A DNA stretch of 64,000 nucleotides from NCBI GenBank assembly GCA_020466095.1, contig CM035807.1, forward strand, positions 107,753,406 through 107,817,405, in the 5' to 3' direction. A program made the translations under genes and the position numbers. The notes below the pieces were generated by a model. It was given only the letters and a program-made list of their open reading frames with translations. It searched no databases and was not told where the DNA came from. Below are positions 13,001-25,000 of this stretch, in pieces (the stretch's first letter is position 1; the number at the start of each line of letters is the position of its first letter). This DNA is from Chlorops oryzae (taxonomy: Eukaryota; Arthropoda; Insecta; Diptera; Chloropidae).

Positions 13001-16000
13001 GTCTTAAGCCCACCTCTGAAAATTTCAATTTTCTTGCCATCCAAATATTCTCCCGCTTTAGACTTCGTCTAAAAGAACTGGGCCAAAGCGTTTTTTGCAT
13101 TGTTTCTTTCTCCTTTTGTTGCGCAAAAAAACACAATACAAACACGAAATAAAGTGGAAAATTTTGCACTTCCGTTGCTTTGTTTCCGGTTTCTGCCGTG
13201 TGCTCCTTTTACCCCCAGTGCAGTCTTTATCAAGTGTCGACTAGTTTTGCGGTCGTCTTTAGCACAATTTCTGTGTTTTTTTTTTTTTCAAAAAGTTCAG
13301 TTAAAGTCATGTTTTTGTTCAAAATGTAGAAATGTCACACGTGAATTATTATCTGTCAGCGATGGAACGTTTCGTAGAAAAATGTTCAAACTAAAACCGA
13401 ACTTCGCCGTCTCAGCTATTTGTATGCTAATGAAGATGACATTATCATTTGGCGAAACATTCAAGTAATGAAAAAATGCAGTGAAATTTCGTTATAATGC
13501 ACTTTTATGATAATGTCGGGTGTCTGATTTTAGATCTTTGTTCATATTTTCAAAAGGTATTTTTAGTGGTATGACTTGACCATGTGCTGATTTAAAATAA
13601 GGCATTGTGTAACGTTTGACGAAAATTTTCTTTCCAATGAATTTTGCCTTCATAAAATCGCCTTTTTCGGCATAACTATTTTCGCACAACAAACTCACCA
13701 TTAGCAAAGAGCACCTGTATTCAGTTAGGCAGTTGCAGCTCAGCCATTACTTGCATTGGCCCAAACAAAGAAATCTCAGAATGTAAAAGTCTCAAACAAG
13801 AATAAGATTCTCGAAGCTAACTTTGGGCTACATGCCAAAAAAGAGAGCTTTAAACCACTTTAATAGTGCATGATATCACTTTCGACTATGGTCATACGCG
13901 ACGTATGAGTAACGTCCAACATGAAGGAAGGTCGCTCATACGTCAGTGCTACCAAACTATCTATTAAGCAATTATCAGATTTTTGTACATTATTTGAGGA
14001 AAATGTTCAGTGGTTAGATATATTTTAGCAAAAAGCTCTTCGGATTCAAATAAAGTACTTTTCATCTGAGCTTTCAACACCCTACCATGAGTTCTGAACA
14101 TGAGCTTCACTTAAGAGGTTGTATATGTATAGTTAGATGGAAAAAAATGATTTTCAAGAATTTTTCCTGAGAATACTTTTAAATTTATTAATCTAATAAC
14201 ACTGCTCAACACTAAATTTGCCTTTGACTTGAAACCAACTTTTTTTTGTCGTACTTGTTTCGCTGAATCTAAATATATGCTTAAAATTTGAAAGTTCCCG
14301 GTTTTTTAAAATTTTAAAATTTGTTTTAAATTTTTAAAACCCCCAAATTTACCTTTTAAAAATTTTAATTTAATAAAAAAGGTAAAAACAACAATTCCTT
14401 AAATTAGAAATTTCAACGTTTCGCTTAATCTAAAAAAATTTTAGAAATTTTTCAACTTTGCAAAAATTTTTCAAACCCAATAATTTCCGAAAAAATCCTT
14501 TAATTAGGAAAGTAAAAAAATTTCTAAAGATTTAAGTAAAAAAAATAATCCATGGGTGGGTTAAAATTGGGATTTTAAAAAATTTGACAAAATTTTTTTT
14601 CCCAAAAACCAAATTTTTTTTTGATTTCGTTTTAAGTTATATTTAAAAAAATTTTAACAATTTAGGAAAACATTTTAAGTTGTTTTATAAAATTTTAAAT
14701 TTTAAAAAAGGGCGATTTTTGGGCCCAAAAAACATTTTTTTTGAAATTTTCTAATTTAATTAAAAAACAAATTTTTTTAGTTTTAATATTTGAAGGAATA
14801 AGAAAAAAAATTTTGACAAAAGGGGTTCTCAAAAATAAAAATCGATTTTTGATCAAAAAAATTAAATTTTTATAAAAAAAAAATTGGGAAAAAAATTCCC
14901 AAAAAAAAAAATATTTAAGAAGCTCGTTTTTAAAAATTTGAGACTAATCGGTTCAGCCGTTTTTGAGTAATATTGGTCACCAACTTTGAAAACACCATTT
15001 TGAGAAAAACGCCTTTAAAACGCAAAAAAAAAGGAATTTTACTTTCAACCCTAAAAGCCTTTTCAAATATGCCTGTACCTTCGAAAATATTCACCCGAAC
15101 AATATGAAATTTTCTGTGTGTATTCCTAAATATATGTACATTAAGGTGGATTGATTTTGAAACCTCCAATTTCCCTAGCAGAATATTACTCTGTTGCCGA
15201 TACTTAATAATTATGCCGAAGAAACTATAGGTCAAAAGTGATTTTTAACCTTCCGCTTTTGCAAACAAAGGTTTTTCATGTCATATTCGACTTATTTTGG
15301 TCATCATTGTTGGTGAAAACATTTCAAAAAGCAGAGAAACAATCACTTCAATTCCCTCAAAACTCAAGCCATTGAAAAAAATTTTTATATTTTCTTTAAT
15401 AACAATCTTAAAATGGCCAATTTATGATGATTTTTCAAGCAAAATTTTATTATTTCTCATGCCTAAAATTATGCTAAGAATCAAAAAGGAAAAATTCAAT
15501 TTAAAAACTTTTTTGATTAGGTAGAAATTTCAATAATTTGTAGCATGCTTTTAGGCATATTTAAGATGGGACTTCTTTTTGAAAAGCGGAAGAAAAAAAT
15601 TCGGCTTTGACCTATGGTTCCCTGGGCATTTTGTCTCCAAAACGATCCACCTTAATGTACATTAAGAAAATAAAATTTAAAAAAAATCGATTTTTTGAAA
15701 ATTCTAACTGTATATAACCCCTTAAATTTAACAAAGTTCAGCAATCATTTTGAATCATCATTCTTGATGGTCCATATAATATGTGACCTTGACCTTTTCA
15801 TGTTCCGCTTGTATGAATTCGGACACACCCTGCATTTATTTCATTTGATTTACAATCCTTTTAAAGTTAAGCCCACAGCGCTTACTCTCTCTCCCCGTTC
15901 GCTGCAGCATGCCACTCCTTAAGAATTTTTGTGTGAAAAGGAAGTTATTTTTCAATTTGTTTGCCCAAAACTGAATCATGGGAAAATTTTGCATTACTCA

Positions 16001-19000
16001 AATTTCCTTACATTTCCTGACGACTTTCATTTTTCATTATTTTATTCCTTTTGTGTTTTTTTTGCAGGACAATTATAATGTACTCCACATTGCGGCCATG
16101 TATTCGCGTGAAGATGTCGTGAAACTGCTTTTAAACAAACGTGGCGTGGATCCGTTTTCCATGGGAGGAGTAAGTAAAAAAAAAAAAAATATATAGAAAA
16201 AAATTCCCCTAATGAGTGTTGCGTTTTAGGAAAAGTTTCACCTTTTCTTTTTTTTGATTTCTAATGGCCGATATTTTGAGTTTCATGGAATTTCAAGAAA
16301 AATTAAAATGCAAAAAGAAAGTCCAAAAGAAACACTAACGAAGAAAGTAATTTTGCATGTTTTTTTCCTTATCGTTCCTCAAAGGTCAAGCTTCAATAAC
16401 ACTTTTTAATGTTTCCTCACATGTGAGCATTCAAGTTACGTGGACACTCGTTGCAGTACATTTTCAGTTCTACGAACAACGCACGCCATTTTCGTCTCGC
16501 TTTCACATGAGGTTCAGTGTCGTAGCGTGTACGGTTTTCCCCATTTTCAAGTTAACACCCTAAATAGGTAGAAAATATTCTTCTTTTTTTTTTCTTCAAA
16601 TTTGTGCATCAAGGACGAAGGAGTTTTGCAAAAGGGAACTTATTTTCTTGAAGTGAAAAATTTTTAGAAAATTTAAGTTTACCGTAATGATTTGTTGAAA
16701 AAGACAAAAGGATCTCATTAGCGAAGTAGAGTTTGATGTGAGACGGATTAGGCTTTGAGATTAGAAGGTTCTCATATAAGTATTTTAAATTTCTTCAAGG
16801 TAAAAAATAAATCATTTATCTGTTTGACGATCAAAGAACAGCTCAATAAGTCATCTTCCATAGGGGAGGAAATAATTCGTTACGTCAAGTGTCATGATTC
16901 AAGACTCACAAGGGCCTTTGGAGTATTTGCTTTGATGTTACTTGGGGTCAATGGGTCTTCAGTTTAAGGAAAAACCTGAGATTTCAATTTTAAGTTTAAC
17001 CTTTTTGGACCAATAGGGACACATACCTCCCACAAAAAGTTTTCTTATATCTAATATTGAAAATATGCTTAGCGATTGGGTCGAATGGTCCCAGTTCAGT
17101 TGTTTGAACCTAAGGCAATGGAAGAATGCATTTATCGTCAAGTAAAATTACACACAAATTTGCTCAGATCTCTTCTGACCGCAGCAATGTTTAGTTGTTT
17201 CGCTTACAGTTTCATATTTTGGAGACCTATGGGACTCATATGTCCCGTTTTAAATACCTAAATGGGACATATGTATGTGTCCCAGCTTCTCCTGTTTCTA
17301 TTTAGGGTATGGTAGAGTATTGTGAGTCACTGCAAGTACAAAAACTATACTCAGTAATGAAATATAGAGTAAAATTCGATATCACGTAGTATTTCTTCAG
17401 TTTATGTGTAAGAACTAGTCCGAGTCGACAGCAAGTATTCAACACAGTCAATTTAATGGTAAACTTATTGATGGTTGGCATCAACTGGGTCTAAAGGAAG
17501 ACAAAGAAAGATCTTAGGCGAGAAAGTCCCAAGGAAGGAAAGCCCTGAATGTCTTTCAACAGGAATAATTGAGTAGATTACAATAAAGCCTCATTGAGTT
17601 TGGTTATGGCTTGTGACTAAATAAGGGATTAGTTCCCTGAAGTACCCTGAAGAGGTCACCTTACCAAAAGGAGTACTCTGAGGTTACCCAAAATATGACT
17701 AGTCAAAATGTAGAGTATTTTAAGTATGAGAGTTCAATACACATTGAGTAGCAACAAGCAGTCTAGAAGGTTAGTATTTTGAAAATTAGACCAAATGGTA
17801 CATATGGGACAATTGATCTCTAAATGACCGTAGGAGGTCTCCTTGTAGAGTAGTTGACCACCCAAAGGCTAAGCTGGTGCATATGGGACAATTGAACTAT
17901 AAATGTGGGCGTGGTTATTTGTCAGTGACAGATCAATGTAAGCTTTGTTTGGAAAATTAAAAGCAAGTAGTCATGGTATTTTTGTGACTAGTCGGGGAGT
18001 CATTGGAGAGTAGTTGGAATTACTGCAGGGTTATTTTAGACAACACAACACAATGAATCTGCAGATTCGATTCATTCAAAACATTTTCGTTAAGAAAACT
18101 GTTACTGAAAAATATTTATGGCAACCAGATTCCTAAATAAAGTAAATTTACGTTCAGTTTAGATTTAAAATTTTTCTTTTTTTTTGGGACATAATATGTA
18201 TCTCCTTCAAAATGAAGTCTGACTAAAATTTTTACGCTATACTCGGGCCACGTTGACGTTGATCCAATGAAATTCAAGCAGGAAATCATTTATTTTAGTT
18301 TTCGAGCTGCTGTCAATCCAAAAAAACATTTCAACAGACAGCCCAATTCGAACAAACTTTGAAATGGAAAAACGTATCGAAATTATGCGGAATTTTTAAG
18401 TCAGTTTCAGATCGTTGTTCGAAGAGTTCAGTTGGAACTCAATCGAGTGTAGAGTAACTAAGAAAATTCTTCATCATCATCATCATCATTATAACATTCG
18501 ATTTTAGATCATCGACGTTGAAAGAAAAATTAATTCCTTTTTCCTTTAATTGTTCGCCTACAGTCACGTTCTCAGACAGCGGTTCATTTGGTCTCCAGCC
18601 GTCAAACGGGCACAGCAACGAACATACTAAGGGCTCTATTGGCAGCGGCGGGAAAGGATATTCGATTAAAACCAGACGGAGTAAGTTAAAGTTCATTCTA
18701 AACATGTCCGGAAATGCGTAAGTCTCTAACCCCACGAGAAACGCTTGATAAGACGCACGCGTAAAAGATAAAAATAATAATAAAATAATAAAAAAAAGCT
18801 CACATAATGAATACATCTACAATCCTTTTCATCGAAGATATAGTATTTCATTTTTTTTTTTTTTTTGTGTGAGCAGCAGTAAACGCCGCAATCAGGGGTG
18901 AGATAGACTAGACGTACAAATGGTACCAGGAAGTGCCAACGTAAACAGAAATAAACGCTAAATCCAGAGGCACAAAAACAGATACTCTTAGTAAAGACAA

Positions 19001-22000
19001 AAGAAGCCAATAAAAAAAAACCACCGAGGCACATTTTTCTGCTGTTCTTCCAAACAAAAAATCAATACAAAAGTCGTTTAAGCCTCATCGTAAGAAAATG
19101 CACTTGCATAGAATTGAGCAAAAAAAAAAATAATAAAAAATTAAGGAAACTCTACTACAACTACTTTTGAGAGGAAAGTGCTCTATTGTTTTGTTCTTCA
19201 TTAACATATTCATGTAGAGTATTTTGATTTTCTTGGCTTTTCAAATGAATCCAATGCTATCGTCCCTATTCTCATTCGAATGCCTTCAGAACTCACAAGT
19301 TATAACTGCAATGAAGGACCCTTCGCAACGGCGCAAAGTGAAATTTCCTTTGAACACGCAAAGCGAAAGCAACAGAGATATAAGTAAAACAAATTTTTTC
19401 TTATAATATATCTACGTTCATATGTAGGTATATTAATACTTGCGAGAGTTTTTCCTTCAATAACACATACCTAAGATGTCCTGCCCTTCCCTTTCCATAT
19501 CGAGTCGTAGCTTTCGCTTTTCGAGCTTGCCGTGAGCTCTTATCGAATTTCAAAAGCATCTCTTTCGCTTACTAAATTATTTCGCCGAATAAAGTCCTAA
19601 AAATGAAACAAATAGACATATTTCGCTTTTATATAAATAGACTGACATAAAGTCAGATAATGCTAGACGACGTTAAGCAGTTGAACATGAAAGCTTGTGA
19701 AATATTTTGTTGAAACTTTCGAGTTACCAGAGTAACAATGACTGAGTGTTTACGCACCTTTCCTGGCTGTCAGAAACAATGCAACACTCTTCGCACGAAA
19801 CTTAGCTGCTTCAACAGGATCCAACAAAGTCGCGAAAGAAATCCTCTTCTTCAAATTGTATATACGAGCATGTACTTTACATGTTTGTACATATATGGGA
19901 AGGTGTAAATGAGCTCACGAAATTGGGCCAACTTTGTTTGAGATTCCTTTCTGCACTTGCTGACATTTACAAATACACTCATAATGAGAAGAGAGAGAGA
20001 GAGAGAGAGAGACAGAGCATGATAAACTTTAGCAGACATGGGTTAAAGAGTTCAAAGTTCATTCAAAGTCGAAAACTTTATTCTTTACCTATACGAAATA
20101 TGTTTGCTTAACACTTTGTGCAGGGCTGCAGTAGAGCAACTTTGCGAAATGTTGAAGCGAAAAGTGTTCGAACAGTTTTTAGAGTTGCGTGTGCAAATTG
20201 CAAGGATAATTCTAACATCTTTGGAATTCTTTATAGCGTTTCCAATTAATGCATTTACATATGACGCCTTTAAATATGCAACAGAATCGTGAGACTTTTT
20301 GAAACAAGTAAAGGAATTTTTAAATTGTGTTGATTTTTCGATAGGTGCCATCTAAAAACACTGTGGAGACTTCTTTTTAGATTTTTATTTTGAACGGTCC
20401 TTGAAATATCCTTGAAAATCCTTTTTTCAAAATTTTATATCTCAAAAACTAATTAAGATAAGAAGATAAAACAAACGTTGGCCGATTGCTAATACAACAG
20501 AAAATCAAAAAAATTTTTTTTAATTTTTACACTGAGAAAAATTTTTTGCCAAAAAAAGAAAACAAAAATTTAAACTATTTTTTTCAGTGTATTTAAGTTT
20601 TTGTAACACCTTTCAAATATTAAAAAAAATACCTACTTTTATTAACAATAAGTCACCGTTTGTTTCATCTTTTTATGTTAATTATTTCTGGAGATATTAA
20701 ATTTTTAAAAACATGCCGTATGAGTAATGTGTTTTGTATCATTTTCGCACATTTGTACTGGATATTAGTACTAGAGCATCTATGTGCACTTGTAACTTTT
20801 TGAATATCTCACTGTTGCGGCAATTAAATTGAATGAAACTTTTTTTTAATTGAAAGCAAATACTTTGAGGTATTTTTTTTTAAATTTGTAGAGTGGCGTC
20901 CAACTGGGAATACACTGAAAAAATTTGTTAAAATTGTCTTTTTAGTTTTGTGAAAAAATTTTCTCAGTGTAAAATTAAAAAATTTTTTTTTTGATTTCCT
21001 GTTGTATTAGCAATCGGCCAACGTTTGTTTCTATCTTCTTATCTAAATTAGTTTTTGAGATATAAAATTTTGAAAAAAGGCTTTTTAAAAAAGGATTTTC
21101 AAGGACATTTCAAGGACCGTTCAAAATAAAAATCTAAAAAGTAGCCTCCACAGTGTTTTTAGATGGCACCTATCGAAAAATCAACAAATTTAAAAATTCC
21201 TTTCATGATGCCGCAACCCGCCAGACCCTTTTGAGCGTGTGTGTGTGTGTGTGAGCATATTGATATGCCTCTAATTGATCGGATGGTATTGTTTATATTT
21301 CAATAGAGAGGGAAGATTCCATTGCTGCTGGCTGTGGAAGCTGGAAATCAGTCCATGTGCAGAGAGCTCCTTGCGGCTCAAACGGCGGAACAATTGAAGG
21401 TAAAATTTTTGATATGTTGATTTCAGTTACAGACTTCTCAGTGAGCTGTCTGATTGCTGATACGAATCCTTTCAATCATAATGGTTGAAACTTTTTCCGT
21501 TGATTGTTTTTAATGAGGTGTTGCTTAACGCAAAACTGCGTAGTCACGCGAGAAGTTTTGAGGAAACGCATACACTTCAGAACATTAAAAAGGATGTTTT
21601 TTTTTTGAGAAATTAATGCTCATTTTTACGCTTTTCGTCCGTTTGGCTTTAACGCTCGCAGGCAACTACCGCTAATGGAGACACGGCCTTGCATTTGGCG
21701 GCCAGACGACGAGACGTCGATATGGTTCGCATACTGGTCGATTACGGAACCAATGTCGACACGCAGAACGGCGAGGGTCAGACGCCATTGCATATAGCTG
21801 CCGCTGAAGGTGACGAAGCGCTCCTGAAGTACTTCTACGGGGTACGCGCGTCGGCATCGATTGCGGACAATCAAGGTTGATTAATATTAAACTCCTGGAA
21901 GCTTTATCATACTTGTGTACTGATATTTTTTTTTATCTCACAGATCGCACGGCCATGCACTTGGCGGCTGAGAATGGCCATGCGCATATCATTGAAATCC

Positions 22001-25000
22001 TGGCGGATAAATTCAAGGCAAGCATTTTCGAACGCACCAAGGACGGCAGCACGCTGATGCATATCGCCTCGCTCAACGGCACGCGGACTGCGCGACAATG
22101 CTCTTCAAGAAGGGCGTCTACTTACATATGCCAAACAAGAATGGTGCACGCAGTATTCATACGGCGGCGGCCTACGGTCATACGGGGATAATCAATACGC
22201 TATTGCAGAAGGGCGAGAAGGTCGATGTGACGACGAATGTGGGTATCGTTAATGGGATAATTTATTTCATCAAATTGAATGTTTTTCTTTTTTCGTGGCA
22301 CGTAGGAGAATCATACGGCGCTTCATATTGCTGTGGAGGCTGCGAAGCCGGCTGTCGTGGAGACGCTACTCGGCTTTGGTGCCGACGTTCATGTTCGGGG
22401 TGGTAAGATGCGCGAGACGCCACTGCATATTGCGGCTAGAGTTAAGGATGGCGATCGTTGTGCCTTAATGCTCCTTAAGTCCGGTGCTAGTCCCAATTTA
22501 ACTACCGACGATTGCCTGACACCAGTGCACGTTGCAGCACGTCACGGCAATCTGGGAACGCTGACACAGCTCCTCGAAGATGGTGGCGATCCGCTTTTCA
22601 AGTCCAATGTAAGCAACACAATCTAATCGTATTTCAAATGGAAGAGAATAACAACAGAGAAAACTTTATTTCAGACCGGCGAAACACCTCTGCATATGGC
22701 CTGTCGATCCTGCCATCCGGAAATCGTCCGCCATCTCATCGAGACAGTCAAGGAGAAGCACGGTGCCGAGAAGGCAACCACGTATATAAATTCCGTTAAC
22801 GAAGACGGTGCCACCGCTTTACATTTCACTTGCCAAATTACGAAAGACGAAGTCAAGATACCAGAGTCTGACAAAGAAATTGTCCGCATGCTGCTGGAGA
22901 ATGGCGCCGATGTTACACTCCAGACAAAGAGTGCCCTGGAAACGGCTTTCCATTATTGTGCTGTGGCTGGCAATAATGACGTCCTAATGGAAATGATATC
23001 TCACATGAATCCAACGGATATTCAGAAGGCTATGAATCGACAATCGTCTGTGGGCTGGACGCCACTGCTCATAGCATGCCATCGCGGCATATGGAGTTGG
23101 TCAACAATCTTTTAGCGAATCATGCCAGAGTTGATGTATTCGATACGGAAGGTCGTTCGGCATTGCATTTGGCTGCCGAACGAGGATATCTGCATGTCTG
23201 CGATGCTCTTCTGACGAATAAAGCTTTCATCAATTCGAAGTCGCGCGTCGGTCGCACCGCACTGCATTTGGCTGCGATGAACGGGTATACGCATCTTGTG
23301 AAATTCCTGATCAAGGATCATAATGCTGTCATTGATATTTTGACGCTGCGCAAGCAAACGCCCCTGCATTTGGCGGCGGCAAGCGGACAGATGGAAGTCT
23401 GTCAGCTCCTTCTCGATCTGGGGGCGAATATTGATGCGACCGACGATCTGGGCCAGAAGCCCATACACGTCGCCGCGCAGAATAACTACTCTGAAGTGGC
23501 CAAACTGTTCCTGCAAAAGCATCCGTCGTTGGTGAATGCAACGAGCAAGGATGGCAACACGTGTGCGCATATCGCTGCCATGCAAGGCTCCGTGAAAGTG
23601 ATCGAGGAACTTATGAAGTTCGATCGGTCTGGCGTGATTTCGGCTAGAAACAAATTGACTGATGCGACACCGTTGCAGCTAGCTGCCGAAGGCGGTCATG
23701 CCGATGTGGTCAAGGCGCTCGTTCGTGCCGGAGCGTCGTGCACCGAAGAGAATAAAGCTGGATTTACGGCCGTCCATCTGGCGGCACAGAACGGCCATGG
23801 TCAGGTATTGGACGCACTGAAAAGCACAAACTCTTTGAGGATAACCAGCAAGAAATTGGGACTGACACCGTTGCATGTCGCAGCGTATTACGGTCAGGCC
23901 GATACGGTGCGTGAGCTATTGACGAGTGTACCTGCCACAGTGAAGTCGGAAACTCCGACAGGACAATCGCTATTCGGCGAATTGGGCGCAGAATCGGGAA
24001 TGACGCCATTGCATTTGGCAGCGTTCTCAGGTAACGAGAATGTTGTCCGCCTATTGCTCAACTCGGCGGGTGTACAAGTGGACGCTTCAACGACGGAAAA
24101 TGTAATTCCCTGGGCTTGTGATGTCCTGTGCTTCGAAATCTCTAATCGAATTTCTTCCACAGGGCTACAATCCGCACCATTTGGCCTGCTTCGGTGGTCA
24201 CATGTCAGTGGTTGGATTGCTTCTGAGTCGCTCAGCAGAGCTCCTCCAGTCGACGGATCGTTATGGGAAAACTGGTCTGCACATTGCTGCGATGCATGGA
24301 CATTTCCAGATGGTCGAGATTCTGCTGGGCCAAGGGGCCGAGATCAACGCAACCGATCGAAACGGTTGGACGCCACTGCATTGTGCTGCCAAAGCCGGTC
24401 ATTTGGATGTCGTGAAGCTTCTGTGCGAGGCAGGCGCTTCGCCAAAGTCCGAGACCAATTACGGCTGTGCGGCGATCTGGTTTGCCGCCTCCGAAGGACA
24501 TAACGATGTATTGCGATATCTTATCAATAAGGAACACGATACATATGCCTTGATGGAAGACAAACGTTTTGTCTACAATCTGATGGTTGTCTCGAAGAAT
24601 CACAACAATAAACCCATTCAAGAATTCGTGCTCGTTTCGCCGGCACCGGTCGATACAGCTGCAAAACTATCAAATATCTATATTACCCTCTCCACGAAGG
24701 TAAAATAGATCAACGGTGGATGGATTTTTGTGTTGTTTAATCATTCTGAATTTTAGGAAAAAGAGCGCGCCAAGGATCTCGTTGCAGCTGGGAAGCAATG
24801 TGAGGCAATGGCAACAGAGCTACTGGCCCTTGCTGCCGGTTCCGATTCGGCGGGGAAAATATTACAGGCCACCGATAAGCGAAACGTGGAGTTTCTCGAT
24901 GTGCTCATCGAAAATGAGCAGAAAGAAGTGATCGCCCATACGGTTGTGCAGCGCTATCTTCAGGTTAGCCCAAGACAAAATTTTTACTCTAAAGAAAAAC

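Larger units (their letters stand above)
7466..16067 (+). other. nompC: nompC intron 2
   Basis: 8.6 kb. No supported gene is seen on either strand. It contains a Transib-like element (8682-9872), a 30-bp-period tandem pair (9926-9980), a degraded SINE (about 11437-11660), an inverted-repeat MITE (11731-11968), a repeat at 12250-12360 shared with 41180-41290, and a stretch of odd homopolymer-laddered AT sequence (about 14270-14930) inside a larger inverted repeat (about 14110-15725). Confidence 0.8.

Noticed and set aside
13100..13468. 122-codon frame in nompC intron 2
   Set aside because: Phe/Cys/Leu-rich translation of AT-rich sequence with homopolymer runs; no domain, no splice support.
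21237..21252. (GT)n, (GA)n, (CAT)n and (TACA)n tracts as regulatory elements
   Set aside because: Short microsatellites typical of fly introns, with no further supporting signal.
22098..23115. nompC broken into separate ankyrin genes
   Set aside because: The frame breaks are single missing bases inside perfectly continuing ankyrin repeats; treating them as separate genes would split repeats in half.
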